From positions 1 through 30,288 of IMG/VR virus record IMGVR_UViG_3300029787_000191: 30,288 nucleotides of DNA. One strand, 5' to 3'. The stretch's first letter is position 1. Every line of letters starts with the position of its first letter. Under the pieces are notes generated by a model that was not told the DNA's origin, ran no database searches, and saw only the letters and a program-made list of their open reading frames with translations. This stretch comes from a virus. The position numbers were made by a program, and so were the translations under genes. Shown in pieces: positions 1-7,627 of the stretch.

Positions 1-1
1 A

Positions 2-2035
2 GATGGCTTAATAGAAGAAGTAGGATATTTCTCAAGTGAGTTAGTACAAAACGGAAACTTTAGTGAATTAGGAAGCGAAATTATACCTGACCCAAATTTT
101 GACACAGACAGCACTTCTTATTGGTCTATTGCATCTACAGGTGGCACACCAAGAGCTACAAAGAGTTATATTGATACGTTTGAAGGTAAGTTTATGCGAT
201 TAACATATGATTTAGCAAATGGTGCTGCTATTAATAGAGGAGGTGCTATTGTATCAGGTAAATCTTATAGAGTTACTTTTAGAGCTAAAGGAACAGCAAA
301 TTCAGCATTTGCAAGTGTAGGAAACAATGGAGATTTAGGAACAGTAATATCGAATCCAACTTTAACTACAAGTTTTCAAAATTATGAGTTTTACATAACA
401 GCAACTCAGACTACTTTTAGATTATATTTATCTACAAGTGCAGTTAATATTGGAGACACTTTAGATATTGATAACATATCAGTAAAACAAGTTGATCCTA
501 ATGATAGATGGACTTTAGGAACAGGATGGGTTTACGGAGCAAATAAAATAAGTAATACAGGGGGTGCAAATTTTTCAGATGCTACACAAAGTAACTCAAA
601 TATAATTATTGGCAATACATACAAAGTTTCATATACTATTTCTAACTACACAAGTGGCTCAATAAAATTTATAATGAATAACAATTCTGCAACAGGTGTA
701 GAAAGAAATGCAAACGGAAACTATGTTGATATTATAGTTTCAAACAGTCAAGGATATTCCATAAGAACACAAGGTAGTGGTTTTGTTGGGGATATATCTA
801 ACATAAGCGTAGTAGAAGTACAAGGCGATAGACCAAGATTAAGTTACGATATAACAAATGGAGTAGTAGAAGATAAACCACATTTACTTTTGGAAAATAG
901 TGCTACGAATCTTGTTACCTTTAGTGAGGATTTCAGTCAGTCTGCTTGGGTTAAAGAAAATTTAAGTGTTATAGCAAATCAAGCTATATCTCCTGATGGA
1001 GGTTTAAATGCTAATAAAATTATTGAAAACAATCAAAACACTTTTCATTTATGCTTACATACAGTAACCACATCTTCATCTGCAAATTATCTTTGGTCTG
1101 TTTTTGTAAAAAAAGGTACAAGAACTAATGCGTATATTTATTTTAGAACTAATGGAGGCTCTACAAGATATGGTTTTAATATTAATTTAGAAAATGGTTT
1201 AATAACCGATACAGAATCTTATGGCTCTGTAACAAATGTAGAAACAAATGTAGTTTATTATGGTAATGATTGGTATAGGTGTAGTATCAGGATGGGTAAC
1301 ACATCAGGATATATATCAGGTATTGTTGCACCAAACAACAATTCTACTACTAACGGAATCAACAATGAATATCAAGGAGATGGAACAAGTTATATATATG
1401 CTTGGGGCGCACAATTAGAACAGCAATCATACGCTACATCATACATACCCACAGCAGGAACTACTATTACAAGAGCTGCTGAAACTTGTAACAATTCTAA
1501 ACCAAGTGTAAATAGTACAGAGGGTGTTTTATATGCAGAGATAGCTGCACTTGCAGATGACCAAACATTTAGAAATATATCAATAAGTGATGGTGTAGGC
1601 ACAAACGCAATTAGAATGAATTTTAACACTACATCAAATAGAATATCATCTATAAATAGAGTTGGTAATAGTAATAGTGCTTTTATAAGCTATGATGCTA
1701 CTGATATAACACAATATCAAAAAGTAGCTTTTAAGTTTAAAGTAAATGATTTTGCTGTATATGTAAATGGAACAGAGATAGGAACAGATACTTCAGGTGC
1801 AGTAAATAGTGCAGGTGCTTTAACAACTTTAAATTTTGACCAAGCAGATGGTGGAAGTCCATTTTATGGAAAAGTAAAAGGTTTAGCAGTATATAACGAA
1901 GCATTAAGCGAATCACAACTTATGCAACTAACAGGCGTAACAGCATCATCAATATATAACAACTTTGTAACAAGAACAGCATCCTTTACAGTAGAAGCAT
2001 TAAACGAAGTTAAAAAAGTAATAGATAATTTATAA
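2..2035 (+). CDS. Tail fibre/adhesin with carbohydrate-binding-like modules (5' end off the window)
   Basis: The reading frame is open from base 2, so the true start lies left of the window and 677 residues are visible. It begins with DGLIEEVGYF, matching the SEGLIERVGYY anchor phrase of the next gene. Then come at least two beta-sandwich modules resembling the CBM_4_9 carbohydrate-binding family: each opens with a phrase like LVQNGNF or PDPNFDT and closes with DIDNISVK or GDISNISVVE. A middle domain follows (LLLENSATNLVTFSEDFSQS through QLEQQSYATSYIPT and TRAAETC), then a C-terminal LamG/concanavalin-like fold (FKVNDFAVYVNGTEIG, FYGKVKGLAVYN). The likely role is host-glycan recognition at the tail or capsid surface. 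The ATG at 194 lies inside a module and is unlikely to be the start. The family role is from recollection of phage fibres; the sugar target is unknown. Confidence 0.8.
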   Translation, partial: DGLIEEVGYFSSELVQNGNFSELGSEIIPDPNFDTDSTSYWSIASTGGTPRATKSYIDTFEGKFMRLTYDLANGAAINRGGAIVSGKSYRVTFRAKGTANSAFASVGNNGDLGTVISNPTLTTSFQNYEFYITATQTTFRLYLSTSAVNIGDTLDIDNISVKQVDPNDRWTLGTGWVYGANKISNTGGANFSDATQSNSNIIIGNTYKVSYTISNYTSGSIKFIMNNNSATGVERNANGNYVDIIVSNSQGYSIRTQGSGFVGDISNISVVEVQGDRPRLSYDITNGVVEDKPHLLLENSATNLVTFSEDFSQSAWVKENLSVIANQAISPDGGLNANKIIENNQNTFHLCLHTVTTSSSANYLWSVFVKKGTRTNAYIYFRTNGGSTRYGFNINLENGLITDTESYGSVTNVETNVVYYGNDWYRCSIRMGNTSGYISGIVAPNNNSTTNGINNEYQGDGTSYIYAWGAQLEQQSYATSYIPTAGTTITRAAETCNNSKPSVNSTEGVLYAEIAALADDQTFRNISISDGVGTNAIRMNFNTTSNRISSINRVGNSNSAFISYDATDITQYQKVAFKFKVNDFAVYVNGTEIGTDTSGAVNSAGALTTLNFDQADGGSPFYGKVKGLAVYNEALSESQLMQLTGVTASSIYNNFVTRTASFTVEALNEVKKVIDNL

Positions 2036-2038
2036 GAT

Positions 2039-3673
2039 ATGGATATACCAAGTTTATTTATGATTCCCTCAGCAGTTAGTTCAGGCAAAGTACATTCTGT
2101 ATTTCCTAACTCAACGGATGCTGATTTTGACTTTAATAGAGATTCGGATGCTACTCGTGTGAATAGTGAGGGTTTAATAGAAAGAGTAGGTTATTATGGT
2201 AGTGAATTAATTACAAATGGCGACTTTGCGACAGATTCTAATTGGACTAAAGGCTCAGGATGGAGTATAAGCAATGGTGTGGCTATTTCAAGTGGTATTC
2301 AAACAGGAAACTCTAATTTCTATCAAGTAGTTTATACAACAAGTAAGGTTTACAATACAAGGCTTAAGGTTATAGCAATTAATGGAACTTTACGAGTGTT
2401 TACAGGTACAGGGGCAGCAAGTCTTACTATAACAGAAGTAGGCGATTACGAGGTTTTAGATAAATTAGCAGATTCTTCTACAGTTTTATACTTGCAAGTT
2501 ACAGCAGGTACAACAGTAACTATTGACAATGTAAGCGTAAAAGAAGTATTAGGCGACAGAGCAAGATTAAATTATGAAATAGAGGGAGGTTTAGTAAACA
2601 CAAAGCCATCACTTTTATTAGAGCCACAAAGCACAAATATAGTTACATATAGTGAGGACTTTAGTCAATCGTATTGGACTAAAAGCAACACAACTATAAA
2701 TGTAAATCAAAGCACATCTCCTGATGGAACTTTAAATGCAGATAGTATTGTTAGTTCAACAACAAATAGTGTACATTTTCTTAGACACACATTTGTAGCT
2801 GTGAGTGCAAACACACCTCATACTTATTCCTTTTTTATTAAAGCTAATGGTTATACTAAGTTTGGGGTAAGAGATAATGCACAAACAGGAGCTTACTTAA
2901 CATACGATTTAGAAACAGAAAGCATAATAAATTCTGCATCAATGACCGTTGTTGTAAATAAACTAAAAGATGATTGGTTTAAATGTTCTTTCACATCTAC
3001 AATAGGAAGTAATGGAGTAGCAGGATATGCTTTTTATTTATTAGATGACTCCTATACAACAGGATACCTTAACACATATAGTTATACAGGAGATGGTGTA
3101 AGTGGTTTTTACATATATGGCTTTCAGTTAGAGCAACAAAGCTATGCAACAAGCTACATACCAACAAACGGAAGCACACAAACAAGAGCAGCAGAAACCT
3201 GTAATGGTGCAGGTACATCTTCTATTCTACCAAGTGAGGAGGGAATATTATATGCTGAAATAGCAGCTTTAGTAACAGGTGGAGAAAACAGAGTAATAAC
3301 TATATCAGATGGCTCTTATAATAATTCATCAAGAATACAACTTTACACTAATACAAATGAAATAGAAATGCGTACTGTTGTTGGTGGTGCAATACAAGCG
3401 TTAGAAAGAGTTGCAATCTCAAACACTCTTGATTTTAATAAAATAGCATATAAATACAAAGCAAATGATTTTCAGCTATATGTAAATGGTTCTAAGTTGA
3501 GGTTTGACACAAATGGTAGCGTGTCTGCAGCAGGAACATATAATACAATTAATTTTGATGATGGAGGGGGTAACGCAGATTTCTATGGAAAAGTACGAGA
3601 TATAAGAGTATATAACACTAAAGAGATGACAGATTCAGAGGTAGATATATTATTAACTAAAATAACAAGTTAA
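2039..3673 (+). CDS. Tail fibre/adhesin, LamG-like, paralogue of the upstream gene
   Basis: A 544-residue protein starting 3 nt after the previous stop. It has an N-terminal anchor (SLFMIPSAVSSGKVHSVFP, then FDFNRDSDATRVNSEGLIE, about residues 5-48). One CBM_4_9-like module follows (ELITNGDFATDSNW to TIDNVSVKEV, about 55-168), then the LLLEPQSTNIVTYSEDFSQS domain ending at QLEQQSYATSYIPTNG and TRAAETC, and a LamG-like C-terminus (YKANDFQLYVNGSKL, FYGKVRDIRVYN). It shares the same module order as the gene before it but has fewer CBM-like repeats. The DATRVNSEGLIE phrase recurs at the N-terminus of many phage fibre proteins. The inferred role is receptor binding; which virion structure carries it cannot be told from sequence. 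Confidence 0.8.
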   Translation: MDIPSLFMIPSAVSSGKVHSVFPNSTDADFDFNRDSDATRVNSEGLIERVGYYGSELITNGDFATDSNWTKGSGWSISNGVAISSGIQTGNSNFYQVVYTTSKVYNTRLKVIAINGTLRVFTGTGAASLTITEVGDYEVLDKLADSSTVLYLQVTAGTTVTIDNVSVKEVLGDRARLNYEIEGGLVNTKPSLLLEPQSTNIVTYSEDFSQSYWTKSNTTINVNQSTSPDGTLNADSIVSSTTNSVHFLRHTFVAVSANTPHTYSFFIKANGYTKFGVRDNAQTGAYLTYDLETESIINSASMTVVVNKLKDDWFKCSFTSTIGSNGVAGYAFYLLDDSYTTGYLNTYSYTGDGVSGFYIYGFQLEQQSYATSYIPTNGSTQTRAAETCNGAGTSSILPSEEGILYAEIAALVTGGENRVITISDGSYNNSSRIQLYTNTNEIEMRTVVGGAIQALERVAISNTLDFNKIAYKYKANDFQLYVNGSKLRFDTNGSVSAAGTYNTINFDDGGGNADFYGKVRDIRVYNTKEMTDSEVDILLTKITS

Positions 3674-3674
3674 A

Positions 3675-3851
3675 ATGAAATATAAATTTAATAACAGAAA
3701 AGAAGCTCTACAAAAAGTAGATGCCTTACCTACACCTCACTCGCATACAATCAATCACTATGCAGAGGAAGATCAGTATATAGTAGAGGTAGAGTGGAAA
3801 GGCAAACAATTATGGACAAATAAAAAAAAGAAAAATGATAAAAGTAAGTAA
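3675..3851 (+). CDS. Small protein, paralogue of the next gene
   Basis: A 58-residue ORF whose ATG follows the fibre stop by 1 nt; its end overlaps the next start by 17 nt in another frame. The sequence includes NRKEALQKVDALPTPHSHT and YIVEVEWKGKQLW and ends in a lysine-rich tail. The next gene has a matching pattern: EEQALGKINALPS, then PSHKHTVVKLG, then YHVDVLWKD. The two are therefore tandem paralogues, this one lacking the insert between the ALP and HT motifs. I do not recognise a function. The position just after the fibre genes suggests an accessory virion or fibre-associated protein. Confidence comes from the packed spacing and the similarity to its neighbour. Confidence 0.7.
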   Translation: MKYKFNNRKEALQKVDALPTPHSHTINHYAEEDQYIVEVEWKGKQLWTNKKKKNDKSK

Positions 3852-4197
3852 ATACGAGTTTGATTCAGAAGAACAAGCATTAGGCAAAATAAACGCTTTA
3901 CCAAGTGTAAAAGATGAAGAGGGAAACGATGTACCATCTCACAAACATACTGTAGTGAAGTTAGGTAACATTGTCTTAGAGCAAGGCGAGTATGATGAGA
4001 ACGGAGACGAAACAAAAGCACCTGTACTTTCCGAAAAGTATCACGTTGATGTATTATGGAAAGACATTGAAGAAACTGATGAGGAGGGTAACGTAAGTAT
4101 AGACCACCCTTACGGATGGAAAAGCTATGCAATAGATTTAGATAACGAGGGTATGCACGGATTTATGGGCGTGTCGTACCAAGAAAATAAAATGTAA
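3835..4197 (+). CDS. Hypothetical protein, larger paralogue of the preceding small protein
   Basis: A 120-residue acidic protein. It has the ALPS...SHKHTVVKLG...YHVDVLWKD pattern shared with the 58-residue protein upstream, plus an acidic segment (residues 60-98) and the C-terminal phrase HPYGWKSYAIDLDNEGMHGF. There is no signal peptide or membrane segment. It overlaps the upstream ORF by 17 nt and its TAA overlaps the next ATG (TAATG), so translation is probably coupled. The function is unknown. It sits between fibre and lysis genes and could belong to either group; soluble beta-rich accessory proteins are common in this position. Confidence 0.75.
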   Translation: MIKVSKYEFDSEEQALGKINALPSVKDEEGNDVPSHKHTVVKLGNIVLEQGEYDENGDETKAPVLSEKYHVDVLWKDIEETDEEGNVSIDHPYGWKSYAIDLDNEGMHGFMGVSYQENKM

Positions 4198-4511
4198 TGG
4201 CAGAGCTAAGTCCAGAAAGCAAGTTTAATTTATCTCTTAAAGAGGTTGTAGGCGCAGTAGTAGGACTATCGAGTTTGTTTGGTATTTATTTTACTTTACA
4301 AGCAAGTGTAGAAGCAAACACACAAGATATAGATGCACTAAAAAGCAATAGTGTAAACCCTGTTGAGTTTTCTTACAAAGATAAATTAGTGCGAGAATCT
4401 GTATTAAGGCTTGAAGAAAAACAAGACATTATGGGGGAGGACGTAAAAGAAGTTAAAGAACAACTTAACAAGATTGACGAGAGATTGTATCAAATTAGTA
4501 AACAAAAATGA
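4197..4511 (+). CDS. Membrane-anchored coiled-coil protein
   Basis: A 104-residue protein with one hydrophobic segment at about residues 15-36 (VVGAVVGLSSLFGIYFTLQ) followed by a charged region predicted to form a coiled coil (residues 63-102, with many E/K heptad-like positions such as LRLEEKQDIMGEDVKEVKEQ). It starts in a TAATG overlap with the previous gene and overlaps the next by 4 nt. One N-terminal transmembrane helix plus a long helix, in front of amidase and holin genes, fits a lysis accessory protein such as an inner-membrane spanin-like factor. The spanin idea is only inference, because no partner lipoprotein was recognised. Confidence 0.75.
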   Translation: MAELSPESKFNLSLKEVVGAVVGLSSLFGIYFTLQASVEANTQDIDALKSNSVNPVEFSYKDKLVRESVLRLEEKQDIMGEDVKEVKEQLNKIDERLYQISKQK

Positions 4512-4831
4512 GATTATGTGTAATAACTGTATTCTTATGGACTTTTGCGAGTTTTGCTCAAATTGAGGTAATTCAATTTAGTGCAGAGTTCTTAAAAGAA
4601 AACGAAGTATCCTTAAAGGCATTTAGAAGTTATGAAACAAAAACTTTATATATGTCTAAGGAAAGTGCTATGTTTAAAAAATTAGACATTAAATATATTC
4701 CCACTTTAATCTTATTTAACAACGGAGAAGAAATTATAAGAGTAGAATCAGGTATATCCCTTAAACTTCCTGATAATGCAATACGAAGAATCGAAGAAGA
4801 AATAGAAGAAATAATAGACAGCAAATTTTAA
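4508..4831 (+). CDS. Exported thioredoxin-fold protein lacking CXXC
   Basis: A 107-residue protein with an N-terminal signal peptide (residues 1-18, ending SFAQ, a typical Bacteroidota cleavage context). The segment FKKLDIKYIPTLILFNNGEE (about residues 56-75) closely follows the thioredoxin pattern of a buried strand after the cis-proline (IPT) and the F-x-N-G turn. The N-terminal half begins like the first thioredoxin strand (IEVIQFSAEFLKE), but no CXXC redox motif is present; the only cysteine lies in the signal peptide. It should therefore act by binding, not by disulfide exchange. It precedes an outer-membrane barrel gene, so a periplasmic role is likely. The fold assignment is by motif and moderately secure; the function is unknown. 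Confidence 0.7.
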   Translation: MRLCVITVFLWTFASFAQIEVIQFSAEFLKENEVSLKAFRSYETKTLYMSKESAMFKKLDIKYIPTLILFNNGEEIIRVESGISLKLPDNAIRRIEEEIEEIIDSKF

Positions 4832-4833
4832 TT

Positions 4834-6009
4834 ATGAGAACACTTATTACATTTATTTTGTTTTTTGTAGTTACACAAACTACATCACAAAACCTGTTTA
4901 AGAAAATATACAAAGACTTATTTAAGTACAGTACTATTTATGTAGCAGGAAACGTAGACAATCCTAAAGAACAACCTAAAGATTATTTTGTAAGAACAAA
5001 TCCTGATGGTAATTTATATGCACCTCCTGTGGTAGTTGATGGGACAGATTACTATGACTTTGATTATCGTTATGGTTTTGGTATTAGAAAGATAGCAAGA
5101 TTTGATTACGAAATAAAAGGTAAACACTACTACGATGGCACAGAAAACAACATAGGACTTTCTGCAAGTAACTCTCCTGTAAGTGGTTTAGAGTACACCT
5201 TTCACTTTGAGAAAGAAAGGTCAAGAGACGAAATATATAAAAATCACAGATATTTTGTAAAACATAGTGGTAAATATCATATGGTAAAAGTAGAAAGCAG
5301 AAAACAAGGTAGAGTAGATTTTAATTATCAATCAGCAGAAGCAAGAGCTAAACTACCTATAGGAAAAAAATTTAGTTTTAACGCAGGAATTATTTACAGA
5401 ACACACGAAAGACCTTACGGTTATAACCCAATAGAAATATGGCTTAACGAAACAAACGCTGATGGCTTTCCTATAAATCAATGGTATCAGTTAGGGTATC
5501 AGTATGGATATACAGACCAATTTGTAACAATAGATATTGACGGAGAAGAAACATTTGATTGGTATTGGTATAACGAACAAGGAGATTTAGTAGCACTTTC
5601 AGATTTACAATTTAGAGATACAGTATTTGAATCCTTGATTAACCGATTTAATAATGAGGTATGGGATGAGTTAGACTACTTTGGGGTGTTAAGCCCTGTA
5701 GTAGGTTTTGACTATTATCATTATGGAAAGGGTGGTAAATTTTGGTTACATAGTTACGGATCATACTTACTTCCGTATCACAAATACATTCAAGGAGACG
5801 TTGACTTTAGTTACCTTAACAGAAATAATTGGGGATTAGGTGGTTTAAGACACGATTCACAGCACGAACAATGGGAAGATTATCAATTAGGAGTTAGTTT
5901 TGGTTGGAAGATATCAAGATCAATAGGAGTGTTTGTTGAGGGAGAATATACAAAGTTTTGGGATTCAAAGATATATAATTCAAGTATAGGATTTAATTTT
6001 AGATTATGA
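4834..6009 (+). CDS. Predicted outer-membrane beta-barrel protein
   Basis: A 391-residue protein with a signal peptide (residues 1-19, hydrophobic FILFFVV then TTSQN). The mature part is rich in aromatic residues and alternating polar/apolar strands, for example YYDFDYRYGFGIRKIARFDY, KFSFNAGIIYRTHE and YQLGVSFGWKIS. It ends in the outer-membrane barrel signature SSIGFNFRL, where the terminal residues alternate and the last strand closes the barrel. Neighbours are the exported thioredoxin-like protein upstream and the amidase downstream (4-nt overlap). Phage-encoded outer-membrane proteins could block superinfection by altering receptors, or help disrupt the outer membrane at lysis; the sequence does not decide. 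No enzyme motif was seen. Confidence 0.72.
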   Translation: MRTLITFILFFVVTQTTSQNLFKKIYKDLFKYSTIYVAGNVDNPKEQPKDYFVRTNPDGNLYAPPVVVDGTDYYDFDYRYGFGIRKIARFDYEIKGKHYYDGTENNIGLSASNSPVSGLEYTFHFEKERSRDEIYKNHRYFVKHSGKYHMVKVESRKQGRVDFNYQSAEARAKLPIGKKFSFNAGIIYRTHERPYGYNPIEIWLNETNADGFPINQWYQLGYQYGYTDQFVTIDIDGEETFDWYWYNEQGDLVALSDLQFRDTVFESLINRFNNEVWDELDYFGVLSPVVGFDYYHYGKGGKFWLHSYGSYLLPYHKYIQGDVDFSYLNRNNWGLGGLRHDSQHEQWEDYQLGVSFGWKISRSIGVFVEGEYTKFWDSKIYNSSIGFNFRL

Positions 6010-6428
6010 GACAAATTACAAAAATCATAGTACATTGTACAGCTACTCCTGAGGGTAGAGAAGTTGACGTTGATGAAATAAGAAGATGGCACGTTGACGA
6101 GAGAGGATGGTCTGATGTTGGCTATCATTTCCACATTAAGTTAGATGGGAAACTACAAGAAGCAAGACCAATAGAAAGAACAGGCGCACATTGTTCAGGA
6201 CAAAACTATTGCTCTATTGGAATCTCTTACGCAGGTGGTATGACAAAAGATATGAAAGATCCTAAAGATACACGCACACAAGCACAAAAAGAGGCTTTGG
6301 TAGACCTACTACACGAATTAAAAGAACAATACCCAAAAGCAAAGATATACGGACACAGAGACTTTTCAACAAAGGCTTGTCCAAGTTTTGATGCGAAAGC
6401 AGAATACGAATACATAAGCAACTGCTAA
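6006..6428 (+). CDS. N-acetylmuramoyl-L-alanine amidase (T7 lysozyme-type endolysin)
   Basis: A 140-residue Amidase_2/PGRP-family enzyme that cuts the amide bond between MurNAc and L-alanine in peptidoglycan. Zinc ligands are visible: H10 in IIVHCTAT, H117 in YGHRDFS and C125 in KACPSFDA. Y40 in VGYHFHI and K123 correspond to the catalytic pair of T7 lysozyme, and the H117-K123-C125 spacing equals that in T7. There is no signal peptide, so release must depend on the holin encoded two genes downstream. The ATG overlaps the preceding stop by 4 nt. The length is normal for single-domain phage amidases, and no cell-wall-binding domain is attached. Confidence 0.95.
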   Translation: MRQITKIIVHCTATPEGREVDVDEIRRWHVDERGWSDVGYHFHIKLDGKLQEARPIERTGAHCSGQNYCSIGISYAGGMTKDMKDPKDTRTQAQKEALVDLLHELKEQYPKAKIYGHRDFSTKACPSFDAKAEYEYISNC

Positions 6429-6574
6429 TGGACTTTTCTGTAATACTTTTACTTCCTAATGGTTTAAATTTTGGATTTAATTATTACCCATCTGATGATA
6501 CTTATGAGTATGAAGAAATGAATATATATTTATTAATAGTACAATTAAAATGGAGATTTTATGAAGAAATTTAA
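6428..6574 (+). CDS. Small hypothetical protein in the lysis cassette
   Basis: A 48-residue ORF starting in the TAATG overlap with the amidase stop and ending inside the next gene (14-nt overlap). It starts MDFSVILLLPNGLNFGFNYY, has an acidic centre (DDTYEYEE), and ends with a hydrophobic segment, MNIYLLIVQLKW. I recall similar short proteins beside endolysin genes in flavobacterial phages, but I cannot assign a role. It may be peripheral to the membrane. Support comes from the coupled start and stop and its position between amidase and holin. Confidence 0.7.
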   Translation: MDFSVILLLPNGLNFGFNYYPSDDTYEYEEMNIYLLIVQLKWRFYEEI

Positions 6575-7004
6575 AGACACAAAGGTAGGCAAGTTTTTAT
6601 TGTCTAAAGGTAGCGACATAGCAGGTATAGTAGGCGATGTATTGCCTGATAATGGCGTATTAGGACTTGTAAAGAACGTTCTTGACAAAGATGATAGTAT
6701 GCCTCAACAAGACAAAGATATTGCGTTAGAGCTTCTTAAACAAGATGAAATAGAGATGCAAGAGGTTACTAAAAGACTTGAATCAGACAATGAACACAAT
6801 GTAACAAGGTTAGTAAGACCTGTTAGTTATGCAGCTATGTTTATTTTGTATATGAGCTGTATTTTTTTTGATGGTAATTTAGGAGAGTTCCAAATAAGAG
6901 AACAATACATACCAAGTATTACATCATTGTTTTCTACAATGACAATATTTTATTTTGGAAGTAGAGGTCTTGAAAAAGTAATGAAAACTATAAATAAAAA
7001 ATAG
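6561..7004 (+). CDS. Holin (3TM / gene-transfer-agent type)
   Basis: A 147-residue protein resembling the GTA_holin_3TM family. The N-terminal amphipathic half (residues 1-80) is charged in its second part. Then come two clear hydrophobic helices: about 87-104 (SYAAMFILYMSCIFFDG, preceded by VRP) and 117-134 (PSITSLFSTMTIFYFGSRG), the latter followed by LEKVMK. The RP...FDG and FYFGSRGLEK phrases are characteristic of this family. The role is to permeabilise the inner membrane so the amidase reaches the cell wall. It is the last gene of the lysis group and is followed by the AT-rich intergenic region. The third transmembrane helix is weak in the sequence. Confidence 0.85.
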   Translation: MKKFKDTKVGKFLLSKGSDIAGIVGDVLPDNGVLGLVKNVLDKDDSMPQQDKDIALELLKQDEIEMQEVTKRLESDNEHNVTRLVRPVSYAAMFILYMSCIFFDGNLGEFQIREQYIPSITSLFSTMTIFYFGSRGLEKVMKTINKK

Positions 7005-7080
7005 CCCTATATATGATTCTTATATATGAATTACAGAGTAGGTTGTTTAAGGGATTCTTATATATGATATATATATAGGC
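7005..7080. repeat. AT-rich intergenic repeat region (direct and inverted repeats)
   Basis: Between the holin stop and ninG lies a non-coding stretch. It holds an exact 15-bp direct repeat, GATTCTTATATATGA, at 7015-7029 and 7053-7067. Flanking these is a 9-bp inverted repeat, CCTATATAT at 7006-7014 and ATATATAGG at 7071-7079. It separates the late lysis genes from the early block and could be a regulatory site or an origin-like element; the sequence alone does not decide. No T-tract follows, so it is not a standard terminator. Confidence 0.65.
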
Positions 7081-7107
7081 AATTTATATCTTTTTTTTGT
7101 AACTTGC
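7078..7107 (+). promoter_or_regulatory. Possible weak host-type promoter for ninG
   Basis: TAACTTGC at 7100-7107 resembles the Bacteroidota -7 element TAnnTTTG and follows a T8G run. The base triplet 19 nt upstream (7078-7080) is GGC instead of TTG, so the -33 element is poor. The element ends 4 nt before the ATG, which would give little or no leader. Confidence 0.35.
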
Positions 7108-7111
7108 AAGT

Positions 7112-7510
7112 ATGCCAAGAAAAATTTCAAGAAAAAATTTAATAAAAAAACTTGACAAGATATTTAGCGAATACATAAGACTAAAATATGCAGACAAGAA
7201 TGGCATAGTATCTTGCTATACTTGTGGCAAGAAAAAATACTGGAAAGGAGACGGAATGCAGAACGGACATTTTATCTCAAGAAGATCAAGAATACTTCGA
7301 TGGAGAGAAGATAACTGCAGACCACAATGTTATTCTTGTAATGTAATGCGATATGGTGAATCGTATATTTTTGGTGTTAAGCTAAATCAGGAGTATGGAT
7401 ATAACATAGCTGACGAACTTTTAATAGAAAGTAAAAAAATTATAAAACAAAGTGATGAGGATTTAAAAAATTTGATTAAATTGTATGAAGATAAAATAAA
7501 AGAGACATAG
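7112..7510 (+). CDS. ninG: NinG/Rap-like recombination endonuclease
   Basis: A 132-residue protein of the lambda NinG (Rap) family, which cleaves recombination intermediates such as Holliday junctions. It has a basic N-terminus, a zinc-binding pair C35-x2-C38 (SCYTCGKKKYW), and the HNH-like core GMQNGHFISRRSRILRW with N51 and H53. Then come DNCRPQCYSCN with C73-x2-C76 and a helical C-terminus. The order and spacing agree well with NinG. The gene opens the early block, stands alone between the repeat region and a strong terminator, and is probably expressed early. A more general HNH nuclease label is the main alternative. Confidence 0.88.
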   Translation: MPRKISRKNLIKKLDKIFSEYIRLKYADKNGIVSCYTCGKKKYWKGDGMQNGHFISRRSRILRWREDNCRPQCYSCNVMRYGESYIFGVKLNQEYGYNIADELLIESKKIIKQSDEDLKNLIKLYEDKIKET

Positions 7511-7540
7511 TTTTTTCCTTTAATTTGTTTTTTATTTAGG

Positions 7541-7570
7541 GAGCTTTACTTCGGTAAGGCTCTTTTTTTT
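7541..7570 (+). terminator. Rho-independent terminator after ninG
   Basis: GAGCTTTAC pairs with GTAAGGCTC (one G-T wobble) around a TTCG tetraloop (7541-7562), followed by eight T residues. The UUCG loop gives an unusually stable hairpin. It isolates ninG from the replication operon. Confidence 0.92.
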
Positions 7571-7581
7571 ATTAACAATAG

Positions 7582-7611
7582 TTGGTATTTAAAATATTTT
7601 TTATAACTTTA
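7582..7611 (+). promoter_or_regulatory. Host-type promoter of the replication operon
   Basis: TTG at 7582-7584, a 19-nt spacer, then TAACTTTA at 7604-7611 fits the Bacteroidota primary-sigma consensus TTG-N19-TAnnTTTG except for the last base. It lies just after the terminator and 16 nt before the first small gene. It is expected to drive 7628 through at least 8642. Confidence 0.6.
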
Positions 7612-7627
7612 AGAAAAAATAAAATTT

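Noticed and set aside
3773-4132. Minus-strand ORF of 119 codons
   Set aside because: It is opposite two overlapping + strand paralogues; its leucine- and histidine-rich composition is typical of antisense of A-rich coding DNA.
7005-7080. Rho-independent terminator after the holin
   Set aside because: The inverted repeat is AT-only apart from two G-C pairs, widely spaced, and not followed by a T-tract in the right place.
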